Shown: positions 17,222 through 26,081, counted from the stretch's first letter. The stretch: DNA of 28,269 nucleotides from Cytophagales bacterium (GCA_003500135.1 DNTA01000261.1:1-28269); one strand, 5' to 3'. The notes: generated by a model not told the origin, from the sequence alone. Numbers and translations: made by a program.

Positions 17222-18382
17222 TTAGTCTTCTAACCATGATAAATAATACTTGCCGTCATCGATATCCATAGCCTGCATCGTAAGCCAAAGCGGCTTGAAG
17301 GTATCGATCATAACCGCCAGTTCTGCGGTTTCCTTTTTGCCCAAACTTCGCTCCATGGCGCCAGGGTGCGGTCCGTGGGGAATACCTGCCGGGTGCAAGG
17401 TGAATTGGCCCTTATCGATATCATTTCGGCTCATAAAATCCCCGTCTACATAATACAACACTTCGTCTGAGTCAATGTTGCTATGGTTGTAGGGTGCCGG
17501 AACCGACTCGGGATGGTAGTCGTACAACCTCGGGCAGAAGCTGCAAACCACATAATTATGCCCTTCAAAATTTTGGTGAACCGGTGGAGGCTGGTGTATT
17601 CGTCCTGTGATCGGTTCGAAATCATGTATGGAGAAGGCATAAGGGTAGTTATAGCCATCCCAACCCACCACATCAAAAGGATGTGACGCATAGGTGATCT
17701 CATGCAGCTTGTTTTCTTTCTTCACCCTGATCAGGAAGTCACCTTTTTCATCAATAGTCCGAAGGTTTTCCGGCAGCTTAATATCGCGTTCGCAAAATGG
17801 CGAGTGCTCCAGTAGTTGCCCGAAGTTGTTGCGATACCTTTTGGGAAAATAGATCGGTGAAAATGACTCGAGAATGAGCAGCCGGTTATCCGGTGTGTCA
17901 AACTCCATCTGGTAGATCATACCTCTTGGAATAACGAGATAATCACCATATTCGAATGGAATTTCCCCCAGGAAGGTTTTGAGTTTTCCGGCGCCCTGAT
18001 GCACAAAGATCAATTCATCCGCATGGCCGTTTTTGTAAAAGTAGTCTTTCATCGATTCCTTTGGTGCCGCAACGTTTATGATCACATCGTTATTGAGCAT
18101 TAAAGGTGTACGGCTTTCCAGAAAATCGTTTTTTGGGGGCACATCGAAGCCTACCAGTCTTCTGGGCGTGATATTTTTATTGTCCACCACTTCAGGCGTC
18201 ATATCTATTGGCTCCCTGATCGACCTGATCATGGTTGGCCGGTGAATATGATACAAAAGCGATGACATGCCGCTAAACCCTTCAGTGCCAAACAACTGCT
18301 CGTAATAGTAGCCGCCGTCCGGCTTCTTGAAGGTGGTATGCCGCTTTTGGGGTATCTTTCCTAGCTTATGATATATTGGCAT
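17222..18382 (-). CDS. hmgA: homogentisate 1,2-dioxygenase
   Basis: Opens the ring of homogentisate to give maleylacetoacetate, using Fe(II) in a cupin fold. The 386 aa are shorter than the 430-440 aa of animal and proteobacterial enzymes but typical for Bacteroidota. Recognisable blocks: YHKLGKIPQKRHTTF at the N-terminus, LIFVHQGAGKLKTFLGEIPF with IPRGMIYQM, VGWDGYNYPYAFSIHDFEPI, and the metal centre His300 and Glu307 (NHSNIDSDEV) with His336 (PAGIPHGPHPG). Assignment of the exact ligands is by analogy with the human enzyme. It lies 30 bp after the flavin reductase gene and 12 bp before hpd in the same operon. Confidence 0.95.
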   Translation of the reverse strand: MPIYHKLGKIPQKRHTTFKKPDGGYYYEQLFGTEGFSGMSSLLYHIHRPTMIRSIREPIDMTPEVVDNKNITPRRLVGFDVPPKNDFLESRTPLMLNNDVIINVAAPKESMKDYFYKNGHADELIFVHQGAGKLKTFLGEIPFEYGDYLVIPRGMIYQMEFDTPDNRLLILESFSPIYFPKRYRNNFGQLLEHSPFCERDIKLPENLRTIDEKGDFLIRVKKENKLHEITYASHPFDVVGWDGYNYPYAFSIHDFEPITGRIHQPPPVHQNFEGHNYVVCSFCPRLYDYHPESVPAPYNHSNIDSDEVLYYVDGDFMSRNDIDKGQFTLHPAGIPHGPHPGAMERSLGKKETAELAVMIDTFKPLWLTMQAMDIDDGKYYLSWLED

Positions 18383-18412
18383 TTCTTTTTTGGGTTATGT
18401 TTTCTTTAACGT

Positions 18413-19321
18413 TTACGAAAACGTAGCGTTTTGCAATAAAACTTTCCAGGCATCTTCCGTCTGGTTTTTGTCCAGCAGATTAGCTGCCAAACGGTGCAAG
18501 GCTTCCTGACGCTCTTCTTCAGAAAGGTTTCTATCGTCCAGTATGTTGAGCACCTCCGGCTTTTGCTGCCAGGCGTTTATTTCCTCCGCTTCCGGAAACT
18601 TCTCGACATTCCCCAGTCGCCCAAGTTGATTGCCCGTCAGTATTTTACTTAAACGGATATGCCCCGGGATTTGATCCACGCCTATGCCTTTTTGCCTCAG
18701 TGGCTTGGGTATGGTAAAAAGCGCCTCACCATTGGCCCGCACATACCAGTCGCCACCCATTCTACCGATAGCATCGAGCTTATAGGGGTCGATCTTTTTG
18801 TTTTCATCGAGTATGCGTTCATTGACATGTACGAGCAGCACGCGACAGAAAATCAGGTTGCCGGCGCCACCCTGGTCGCCGAGTTTGACCACTCGTTCCA
18901 CTAGGCATTCCATAGATACCGGTGCTTCCAGAACTCTTGGCGGGCTTACCTTCTTACTTTTTGCTTCGGTAAAGCCTGCTTTTACAAACTCATTTACGCC
19001 TTTATCATATTCGGTCGAAGCGAGCGACATCTGTTCAGCCATGCTGTAGTCGCAAATATTGATCACTACTTCCGGCAGCTCTTCCACGTTCTCCAGGGTG
19101 TGCTTCGTGGTATTGTCGCGCACCCTTCTCGCTGGCGAAAAGACCAGCATAGGCGGATTGGCACTGAAGGCGTTGAAAAAACTATATGGGCTCAGGTTTA
19201 CCCGGCCCGACTTATCGATTGTGCTGGCAAAAGCTATCGGGCGGGGCGCTACGGCGCCCAGCAGATAACCATGTAGCTCAGGAGTCGAAACTTTTTGAGG
19301 GTCAACGGTTAAATATCCCAT
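18413..19321 (-). CDS. flavin reductase family (FMN-binding split-barrel) protein in the tyrosine operon
   Basis: 302-aa protein of the flavin-reductase-like FMN-binding split-barrel family. The first 200 residues show the family blocks HGYLLGAVAPRPIAFASTID, NLSPYSFFNAFSANPPMLVF, RDNTTKHTLENVEELPEVVI and SMECLVERVVKLGDQG. About 100 residues follow with no recognised domain (from PLRQKGIGVDQIPGHIRLSK to the end). Its ATG follows the fahA stop codon with no gap, so translation is coupled and a role in homogentisate breakdown is likely. It is not a known enzyme of the textbook pathway. Possible roles are supply of reduced flavin to a monooxygenase, or an unrecognised step such as handling quinones formed from homogentisate. 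Family sure, role unknown. Confidence 0.85.
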   Translation of the reverse strand: MGYLTVDPQKVSTPELHGYLLGAVAPRPIAFASTIDKSGRVNLSPYSFFNAFSANPPMLVFSPARRVRDNTTKHTLENVEELPEVVINICDYSMAEQMSLASTEYDKGVNEFVKAGFTEAKSKKVSPPRVLEAPVSMECLVERVVKLGDQGGAGNLIFCRVLLVHVNERILDENKKIDPYKLDAIGRMGGDWYVRANGEALFTIPKPLRQKGIGVDQIPGHIRLSKILTGNQLGRLGNVEKFPEAEEINAWQQKPEVLNILDDRNLSEEERQEALHRLAANLLDKNQTEDAWKVLLQNATFS

Positions 19322-20602
19322 CTATCTAGCAGGTAATATCTTTGAACTTACTTCTCCAAATCCGATGCGCACGCCATTTCCTTCGGCATATGCACGCATG
19401 GTTACCGTATCGCCATCCAGCAGAAATTTTCGTTCCGAGCCATCGTCAAGCTTGAGCGGTTTCGTGCCTTTCCAGGCCAGTTCCAGCATGGAACCGAAAG
19501 ATTTCGGATCACTGCCGCTTATGGTGCCCGAAGCATACATATCGCCAATGCCCAGGTTACAACCATTTACCGTGTGGTGTGCCAGCTGCTGATTGACGTT
19601 CCAGTACAAGTATTTAAAGTTCGAATGGCATATTTTGTTTTCATTTCCGCCTTCAGGATGTAAAAACACCTCAAGCTCGATATCAAAAGCTTTTTTGCCT
19701 TCCGTTTTCAAATAAGGTAAAACTTCAGGCTCCTGTTTAGGGCTTTCTGTACGGAAAGGCTCCAAAGCATCCATGGTGACGATCCAGGGCGAAATGGAGG
19801 ATCCGAAGTTTTTACCAAGAAATGGGCCCAAAGGCTGGTATTCCCAGGCTTGTATATCACGTGCCGACCAGTCGTTGAACAATACAAAACCGAATATGTA
19901 TTCTTCAGCTTCTGCCGTGCTCACGCTATTGCCCATCCCGTTTTCCTTGCAGGTAATAAAAGCCATTTCCAGCTCGAAGTCCAGGCGCCTCGACGGGCCA
20001 AAAGAAGGTTGGTCATCCTGAGGGTCTTTATACTGTCCTTTGGGGCGCGTGATTGGCGTACCGGAAGGCACTATGCTGCTTGCCCGGCCATGGTATCCCA
20101 CCGGCAGGTGTCGCCAGTTAGGTAATAATGCATTATTCGGATCGCGGAACATGGCGCCCACATTCGTGGCATGTTCAATACTGGAATAGAAGTCGGTATA
20201 GTCGCGCACAAAAACGGGCATATGCATGGTGACATGATCCATAGGTCGCATAGCTGCCTGTTTCAGTTCTTCATTGTCGCGCAGCTCTGGGTTATCGGCC
20301 AAAAGCAACTGGGAAACCCGGGTACGCACTTTTGAGGCGGCTTGCTTTCCCAAGGCCATGAATGCATTGAGGGTGTCGTAGGCAAAGACATTGTCTTCCG
20401 GCAGGCCCAGTCCGTTTAAATGGCCTTGTTCAAACAGTGCAGCCAGGTCAATCACCTGATCACCAATGGCTACTCCGGCGTGCGGGGCCTTGTATTCGGT
20501 ATTGCTGAAAATACCAAAAGGCAAATTTTGAATAGGGAAATCCGAATTGGGGGGCACATTTACCCACGTAGTCAAATTCGGATCGTTGGGTTGATGGTTC
20601 AT
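19322..20602 (-). CDS. fahA: fumarylacetoacetase
   Basis: Last enzyme of tyrosine degradation; it hydrolyses fumarylacetoacetate to fumarate and acetoacetate. 426 aa from the ATG at 20602. The 6-codon extension starting with TTG at 20620 is less likely. The N-terminal SH3-like domain shows SDFPIQNLPFGIFS. The catalytic domain shows YTDFYSSIEHATNVGAMFRD (Asp137, His144), PVGYHGRASSIVPSGTPI, the metal-binding DFELEMAF (Glu210, Glu212) and FNDWSARDIQAWEYQPLGPF (Asp244), matching the Ca/Mg site and catalytic His of mammalian FAH. It is the first gene of the operon, which has no maleylacetoacetate isomerase gene. The upstream 155 bp carry paired palindromic sites, probably operators. Confidence 0.96.
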   Translation of the reverse strand: MNHQPNDPNLTTWVNVPPNSDFPIQNLPFGIFSNTEYKAPHAGVAIGDQVIDLAALFEQGHLNGLGLPEDNVFAYDTLNAFMALGKQAASKVRTRVSQLLLADNPELRDNEELKQAAMRPMDHVTMHMPVFVRDYTDFYSSIEHATNVGAMFRDPNNALLPNWRHLPVGYHGRASSIVPSGTPITRPKGQYKDPQDDQPSFGPSRRLDFELEMAFITCKENGMGNSVSTAEAEEYIFGFVLFNDWSARDIQAWEYQPLGPFLGKNFGSSISPWIVTMDALEPFRTESPKQEPEVLPYLKTEGKKAFDIELEVFLHPEGGNENKICHSNFKYLYWNVNQQLAHHTVNGCNLGIGDMYASGTISGSDPKSFGSMLELAWKGTKPLKLDDGSERKFLLDGDTVTMRAYAEGNGVRIGFGEVSSKILPAR

Positions 20603-20666
20603 ATGAATACTTTTCTCCAAACTTTAATTCAACATATTAGTGATGTAATTTGTAAAATTAAAAATT

Positions 20667-20681
20667 TGGCAATAAACGCCA
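20667..20681. promoter_or_regulatory. operator-like site 1 (TGGC-N7-GCCA) upstream of fahA
   Basis: TGGCAATAAACGCCA shares 13 of 15 positions with site 2 (20720-20734). Centre-to-centre spacing is 53 bp, close to five helical turns. It lies 65 bp upstream of the fahA ATG, where a promoter is expected. The binding protein is unknown. Confidence 0.5.
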
Positions 20682-20699
20682 TGACAACCCAAATAAAAT

Positions 20700-20714
20700 T
20701 TTGAATAATTCAAA
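20700..20714. promoter_or_regulatory. perfect palindrome between the two operator-like sites
   Basis: TTTGAATAATTCAAA is a perfect 7-bp inverted repeat about a central A, lying between the two TGGC-N7-GCCA sites. It may be a binding site for a second dimeric regulator; being AT-rich, it could also be chance. Confidence 0.35.
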
Positions 20715-20715
20715 C

Positions 20716-20738
20716 AATATGGCAGTATACGCCATATT
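20716..20738. promoter_or_regulatory. operator-like site 2, 8-bp-arm palindrome upstream of fahA
   Basis: Arms AATATGGC (20716-20723) and GCCATATT (20731-20738) are perfectly complementary around a 7-nt spacer. The core TGGCAGTATACGCCA (20720-20734) repeats site 1. There is no T-tract, so it does not look like a terminator for the upstream threonine aldolase gene. A dimeric repressor or activator of the tyrosine operon is the likely ligand. Confidence 0.55.
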
Positions 20739-20775
20739 CTGCAAAGATTATAAGGCCAAAAGCTGAATTACTTGG

Positions 20776-21804
20776 TTAAAATTCTAATTGACGCAACCCT
20801 TTTTCCGCCAAATCCATATGATCATCGGAAATATCGAGGTGGGTCACCAGCCGGATGTCACGGGGCCCGAAAGGTACCGCCAGAATTCCAACATTTTTCA
20901 GGGCATCCATCACTACTTTTTGGTCCATGGTCTTCTCTGGTGTAAAAATGACGATGTTCGTTTCCACGGGCATCACGGATTCCACCCACGATAGTCCTTT
21001 TAAGGTCTGCTCCAGATGTTCTGCCTTTTCATGGTCTTCTGAAAGGCGGTGTACATGGTTGCGAATAGCATACAATCCGGCGGCAGCCAGGTAGCCCGCC
21101 TGTCGCATGCCGCCACCGAACACTTTTCTGATCCGCAGGGCTTTCGGTTTGAGGGCATTGGACATCAATAGCGCTGATCCCACCGGTGCGCCCAATCCTT
21201 TCGACAGGCAAATGGAAATGGTGTCGAATACATTGCCATAACTTTTCGGTTCATCACCGGTTTTTACCAACGCATTGAACAAACGGGCCCCATCGAGGTG
21301 CAGGGCCAGGTTGTGTTCGCGACATACCTTTTGTATGGCCTCAATTTCACTGAAGTCGTAGCAGCATCCGCCGCCTTTGTTCATGGTGTTTTCCAATGAT
21401 ACCAAACGGCTGACCGGCGCATGGATGTCATCGGGTTTGATATTTTCAAGTAGGTGAGCGGCGGTTATCCTTCCGCGGTCGCCATTCAGCAGGCAAGGGG
21501 TGACAAGCGAGTTGGCCGCAATACCTCCGCCTTCATATAAATAGATATGCGAACGCTTGTCGCAGATCACCTCATCCTGGGGTTGGGTGTGCAGCCGTAT
21601 GGCGATCTGGTTGGTCATGGTGCCCGACGGACAAAAAAGCCCGGCTTCCATGCCGAGCATATCCGCCAGCTCCTGTTCCAGTTTTTTGATCGTTGGGTCT
21701 TCACCAAAGACATCATCACCCACTTCAGCCGCCAACATGGCTTCCAGCATTTCCGGAGTTGGCTTTGTTACGGTATCGCTCCTGAAATCTATAGTTGTAC
21801 TCAT
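20776..21804 (-). CDS. ltaE: low-specificity L-threonine aldolase
   Basis: PLP enzyme that splits L-threonine or allo-threonine into glycine and acetaldehyde. 342 aa from the ATG at 21804, whose first residues MSTTIDFRSDTVTKPTPEML are the family's N-terminus; the longer frame up to 21882 adds 26 residues unlike the family. Key blocks: DDVFGEDPTIKKLE, FCPSGTMTNQIAIRLHTQP, SHIYLYEGGG, LHLDGARLFNA (PLP-ring Asp) and the Schiff-base lysine in SICLSKGLGAPVGSALL (Lys202), then GGGMRQAGYLAAAGLYA. Its ATG overlaps the stop of the giant TPR gene as ATGA, so the two are translationally coupled. The tyrosine operon follows 173 bp downstream on the same strand, behind its own operators. Confidence 0.94.
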   Translation of the reverse strand: MSTTIDFRSDTVTKPTPEMLEAMLAAEVGDDVFGEDPTIKKLEQELADMLGMEAGLFCPSGTMTNQIAIRLHTQPQDEVICDKRSHIYLYEGGGIAANSLVTPCLLNGDRGRITAAHLLENIKPDDIHAPVSRLVSLENTMNKGGGCCYDFSEIEAIQKVCREHNLALHLDGARLFNALVKTGDEPKSYGNVFDTISICLSKGLGAPVGSALLMSNALKPKALRIRKVFGGGMRQAGYLAAAGLYAIRNHVHRLSEDHEKAEHLEQTLKGLSWVESVMPVETNIVIFTPEKTMDQKVVMDALKNVGILAVPFGPRDIRLVTHLDISDDHMDLAEKGLRQLEF

Positions 21805-24800
21805 TTTGCGCCGCAATATCTTTTTATTGAAAATGCTGCTTTGGAATCGCCCAGTTCCACAGCTTTTTTCCAGTCTTCGCAAGGGTCGCTTTCCATGCCA
21901 TTAAGTCGGTATTTGGTGTTGCCCAGCACCCGCCAGTAGGAAGCATTTTCTGTATCGAGGCGGGCTGCCTGGTCCAGGTCGCGAATAGCTTTCACAAAAT
22001 CGCCTCTTTCGCTGTAGCAAACACCCCGGTTATAATAGGTCAAAGCATCTTCCTCATTGATTTTCAGTACTTCATTATAGTCGCTAATGGCCGCATCGAA
22101 CCTTCCTATCTGCTGTCGGATCCAGCCACGGTTGTAATAGGTATTGGCATTGGATTTATCCAGTTCAATGGCTTTGTCCAGGTCGGCCATCGCGCTTTGA
22201 ACGTCTTCCATGTAAATATAGGCCTCAGCCCTCGAGACATAAACACCCTCGTCTTTGGTATCCAGCTTGATAGCCGCCGTGTAATCCGTAATAGCTTCGT
22301 TGTATTCGCCTAGTTGAAGATGGCAGTTGCCCCGGTTTTTGAAGGCTTCTTCGCGGTTGAGCCCGCCATTGATGGCGCTAGAGTAATATGACATCGCCAG
22401 CGGATACGATTCTTTGAAGAAATAACTCTGTGCCAGGTAAAACTCCAGCTCCGGATCAAGCGGCTCTATCTTCTGCAGGATCTGAAGATCCCGGATCACA
22501 TCATCGTAGTTTTTCAGGAAATAGTTGGCCAGCGCACGGTTTTCATAAGCTTTCGCATATCGCTTATCCAGCTCGAGGGCTTTCTCAAAATCAAGCAGTG
22601 ACTCCTCGTACTGATCCATATTCAACTTGGCCTTACCGCGATTGTTGAATACAATGGCACCGTTCATGCCCTGATCTATGGCAATGTTGTAATCGTTGAT
22701 CGCATCATTATAGTCCTTGTTCTGAAACTTGGCATTTCCTCGTTTGGCGTAGGCTTCGGGGTAGTCGTTTTGCCGTGAAATGGCCTTGCTCAGGTCTGTT
22801 ATGGCGGCCTGGTACTTTTTCAGTTCATATTTTGAATGCCCCCGGTTATGGAAAAGTGCTGCCGAATCAATGCCCATCTGCTCCGCTTTTTCGTAGTCGG
22901 GAATAGCGTTGGTGTAATCTTCCATTCGATAATAAGACGTGGCGCGGTTGTAATAGGCTATGTTGTCGGCCTCTCCCAGATCGATAGCTTTGCCCAGGTC
23001 ATACACGGCCCTGTCATAGAATTGTAAATAATAACTGGCATTACCACGGCAGTAGTATGCAAGCGCCGACTTTTCACCCTGTGCCATGGAAACGCTGAGG
23101 TACTTCACCACAGGATCGTATTGTTGCAGATAGTAATAAGAAATGCCAAGCTTGCCAATCGCATTCATATTCTTTTCGCCTTCGAGCGACTTTTCGAGAT
23201 CAGCCACGGCTTTTTCCCACTGCTTTTGCTCGTAGTATATGCTTCCGCGATTTCGATAGGCAAGGTAGAAGGCATTGTCGAGCTCAATGGCCTGGTTAAA
23301 GTCGGGAAGGGCGGCATCCAGCTTTTTCTGTTGTACCCTGGCCTCGCCGCGTTTATTAAAAACAGTGGCATCCTTCATGCCTTTGGTGATGGCCTGGTCA
23401 TAGGCCTGCTCCGCAGCGGCAAAGTCGTTGGTTTCATAACGGCAAACACCAAGGACAAACCAGTTTTCCTTATTATTTGCACCTTGCGTCACGGCTTGTT
23501 CCAGGTCGGCGCGGCCTTCTTTGTAGTGCGCCAGCTGATAGTGGGCATTACCACGGCTGTTCAGCAGGCGGGCATTGCTCACACCTCCTTCTATTGCCTT
23601 GTCAATGTTGCTGATCGTTTTCAGGTAGTCAAAAAGGTTATAATAGGCGAGTCCGCGAATGGCATAGCCCTGCGGATCGTCAATGCCTTTTTCCAGTGCA
23701 TAGGTCAGGTCGTCGATGGACTTTTGATATTCCTTTTTGGTGAATAATATATTGCCACGGGCAAAATAAGCATCAGGCTTTTGAGTGCCCATTGTGATGG
23801 CGGTATTGAGGTCCTGAAGCGCTTCATCGAACTGACCATTTTTAAACCGGGCATATCCCAGCATGCGATAGAGCTCCTGGTTGTTCTCACCAAGTTCTTT
23901 TGCTTTTATCAGGTCATCTGCCGTTTTTACATATTCTTCGGTAATGAAATAGGCCAGCCCGCGATTGTAATACCCTTTGGCATAGCCTTCTTCAAGCGAG
24001 ATCGCCTTTGAAAAATCTGTAATGGCGGCAGGGTACTGCTTCAGGTAGAATCTGGCCTTGCCGCGGTTGTTAAAAATGAGGTGTTCATCAGCTTTAAGGG
24101 CAATTGCTTTGTCATAGTGACCGATAGCTTCCCCGTATTTGTCCTGTTTGAAGTACAGATTGCCCAGGTGGTAAAGCCCTTCGTAATTGGCGGCCCCGGC
24201 TTCTACCGCCTTTTTGAGGTCAGCAAAAGCTTTCTGGTCTTCATCGAGGTGGTAAAGCGCATTACCCCGGGTCAGGTAGGCTTCCGGCGCTTCAATACCC
24301 ATGGTGATGGCAGCGTTGAGCGCGGTAACCGTGCCCCGGTAGTCTTTGGTGCCATACTTGGCCATGCCCAGGTTGTAGAATAAAGCTTTTTCCTTGATGC
24401 CTTTATCTATAGCTTCGGTATAGGGTGCAATGGAAGCTTTCAAATCCCCCGTCTCATAGAAGGCGGTACCTAGCCGGTAGTAGTTCTCACCAGACGTTGC
24501 CCCCTTGTCGATCGCTTGCGTGAGATGATCTATTGTGGAGGGCCAGTCTTTCAACTCGAAATAAGCGCCTCCCATTTGCGACAGGTAGCGCGCATCGTTT
24601 TCGCTACCCAGCAGCTTTTTATAATCGGCTATGGCACCCTGCCAGTCTTTATTATCATACTTCGCGTCGGCGCGGTTTTCAATAGCCTTATCGTAATCAG
24701 GCTTCAGGCGGATGGCGACATCATAATCCGCTATGGCAGCTGAGTACTGTTCTTTGAGATATTTTGCTTTTCCGCGATTGTTAAAAATGATCGGTTCATC

Positions 24801-26018
24801 CTTTTTAAGGGCAATACCCTGATCATACATGGCAATGGCTTCGTCGTATTGCTCTTGTCTGAAATGCAGGTTTCCGGCCTGATAATATACATCGTAATCT
24901 TTAATGCCTTTTTCAATCGCCTTTTTCAGGTCATCCAGCGCTTCGGTATCTTTCTGCTGCACACGCGCCAATCCACGCATGCGAAACATTTCACCCTCCT
25001 CTACATTTGCATCGATGGCTGCGCTGAGAGAGGTAATGGCTTCGCGGTAGTTTTGCGTAAGGTAATAGGCCGTTCCCAGTTGCGAGTAAGCTTCTGCTGA
25101 TATTTCTCCCGATCGTTCCGCGGCCTTGAAATAGGTTATGGCATCTTTGTAGTTCTCCTGCTGGTAAAAGGCCTGTGCTGCCATCAGGTAGTTGTCCTGC
25201 GATTTTTGTCCGCGCTGTATGGCGGATACGAGGTTATCGGCCGCTTCTTTATATTTCTTTTGCTTAAACTGGGCATGTCCCAGCCATGCATACCACTCTG
25301 CGCCGTTGTCACCGCCTTCGATGATGGCGGCCAGGTCGGTTTCTGCGGCCGGCCATTTTTCAGCTTTGTAATTGGCCGTGGCGCGATTTTCCAGTGCCTT
25401 TTTGTATTTCGGGGCGATTTGCAGCGCTTTGGAAAAGTCGGCAATGGAGGCGTCGTATTGCTCGAGCAAAAGCCTGGCTTTACCCCGGTTGTTAAAAAGA
25501 ATTTCGTCTTTGTTCAGGCCGGCGTTTACTGCTTTATCGTAGGCCTCTATGGCTGCTTTGTAGTCTTCCATTTGAAAGTGGGCATTGCCAAGGGTGTAAA
25601 AGGCCTCCGGAATTTTGGCGCCCAATTCAACCGCTTTGGTCAGATCCTGAACGGCGGAACTATAGTTTTTGAGCTCGTAATGCGTAAGTCCGCGATAGGC
25701 AAACAAATAATCCGTGTTCACGTGCGACTTCACCGCTTCGTCGAGGTCTGATTTCGCTTTGTTGTAATCTTTGAGCAAAAAATAGGCTTGTCCGCGCCGG
25801 GCGTAGACCTCTTTTTCCTTGTAGTTACCCTGGATCACCTGTGTGAAAACCGTGATCGCTTCCTGGTATTGTTCGGCATCCAGCGCTTTCAGGCCTTCCT
25901 CGTATTGCGACTTAAGCACGTTTTGAATGGAATCCTGGTCAGTCTGCTGTGCCAGGATGTGGTTGGTGATGGCAGAGAAAAAAATGGCCATACAGAAAAA
26001 AATGCCTGTACGTATCAT
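21801..26018 (-). CDS. giant secreted TPR protein with a 7-TPR super-repeat
   Basis: About 1405 aa from the ATG at 26018. Residues 1-24 form a signal peptide (MIRTGIFFCMAIFFSAITNH, then ILAQ), so it is exported; the 21 codons before it in the open frame are not credible. The rest is about 40 uninterrupted TPR units of 33-34 residues (for example AIADYDVAIRLKPDYDKAIE). A higher-order period is visible: FNNRGKA-type units recur at residues 175, 412, 649, 887 and 1124, a spacing of 237, 237, 238 and 237 residues, or seven TPRs. It ends with the short Cys-containing tail DPCEDWKKAVELGDSKAAF...RYC, common in secreted Bacteroidota TPR proteins. No enzymatic domain. Probably a periplasmic or surface protein-protein scaffold (inference). 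Overlaps ltaE by ATGA. Confidence 0.9.
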   Translation of the reverse strand: MIRTGIFFCMAIFFSAITNHILAQQTDQDSIQNVLKSQYEEGLKALDAEQYQEAITVFTQVIQGNYKEKEVYARRGQAYFLLKDYNKAKSDLDEAVKSHVNTDYLFAYRGLTHYELKNYSSAVQDLTKAVELGAKIPEAFYTLGNAHFQMEDYKAAIEAYDKAVNAGLNKDEILFNNRGKARLLLEQYDASIADFSKALQIAPKYKKALENRATANYKAEKWPAAETDLAAIIEGGDNGAEWYAWLGHAQFKQKKYKEAADNLVSAIQRGQKSQDNYLMAAQAFYQQENYKDAITYFKAAERSGEISAEAYSQLGTAYYLTQNYREAITSLSAAIDANVEEGEMFRMRGLARVQQKDTEALDDLKKAIEKGIKDYDVYYQAGNLHFRQEQYDEAIAMYDQGIALKKDEPIIFNNRGKAKYLKEQYSAAIADYDVAIRLKPDYDKAIENRADAKYDNKDWQGAIADYKKLLGSENDARYLSQMGGAYFELKDWPSTIDHLTQAIDKGATSGENYYRLGTAFYETGDLKASIAPYTEAIDKGIKEKALFYNLGMAKYGTKDYRGTVTALNAAITMGIEAPEAYLTRGNALYHLDEDQKAFADLKKAVEAGAANYEGLYHLGNLYFKQDKYGEAIGHYDKAIALKADEHLIFNNRGKARFYLKQYPAAITDFSKAISLEEGYAKGYYNRGLAYFITEEYVKTADDLIKAKELGENNQELYRMLGYARFKNGQFDEALQDLNTAITMGTQKPDAYFARGNILFTKKEYQKSIDDLTYALEKGIDDPQGYAIRGLAYYNLFDYLKTISNIDKAIEGGVSNARLLNSRGNAHYQLAHYKEGRADLEQAVTQGANNKENWFVLGVCRYETNDFAAAEQAYDQAITKGMKDATVFNKRGEARVQQKKLDAALPDFNQAIELDNAFYLAYRNRGSIYYEQKQWEKAVADLEKSLEGEKNMNAIGKLGISYYYLQQYDPVVKYLSVSMAQGEKSALAYYCRGNASYYLQFYDRAVYDLGKAIDLGEADNIAYYNRATSYYRMEDYTNAIPDYEKAEQMGIDSAALFHNRGHSKYELKKYQAAITDLSKAISRQNDYPEAYAKRGNAKFQNKDYNDAINDYNIAIDQGMNGAIVFNNRGKAKLNMDQYEESLLDFEKALELDKRYAKAYENRALANYFLKNYDDVIRDLQILQKIEPLDPELEFYLAQSYFFKESYPLAMSYYSSAINGGLNREEAFKNRGNCHLQLGEYNEAITDYTAAIKLDTKDEGVYVSRAEAYIYMEDVQSAMADLDKAIELDKSNANTYYNRGWIRQQIGRFDAAISDYNEVLKINEEDALTYYNRGVCYSERGDFVKAIRDLDQAARLDTENASYWRVLGNTKYRLNGMESDPCEDWKKAVELGDSKAAFSIKRYCGAK

Positions 26019-26081
26019 ATCGATCGTTTTGTTAATGGGTAAAAATAGTGAAAGTGGATTGATTACGAAAAGGGACAGCAA

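Noticed and set aside
20716..20738. Palindrome considered as terminator of ltaE
   Set aside because: No T-tract follows on the minus strand and the core is repeated 53 bp away, which fits an operator better.
21547..21939. 130-codon plus-strand ORF across the ltaE/TPR junction
   Set aside because: It overlaps two real genes in antisense and shows no recognisable domain or promoter.
23121..23747. 208-codon plus-strand ORF inside the giant TPR gene
   Set aside because: Antisense shadow of repetitive TPR coding sequence; similar shadows recur along the gene at other repeats (25206-25751, for example).
22000..25800. Regularly spaced DNA repeats that could suggest a CRISPR array or satellite
   Set aside because: The period of about 100 bp equals the 33-34-codon TPR unit and the frame stays open throughout, so the repeats are coding.
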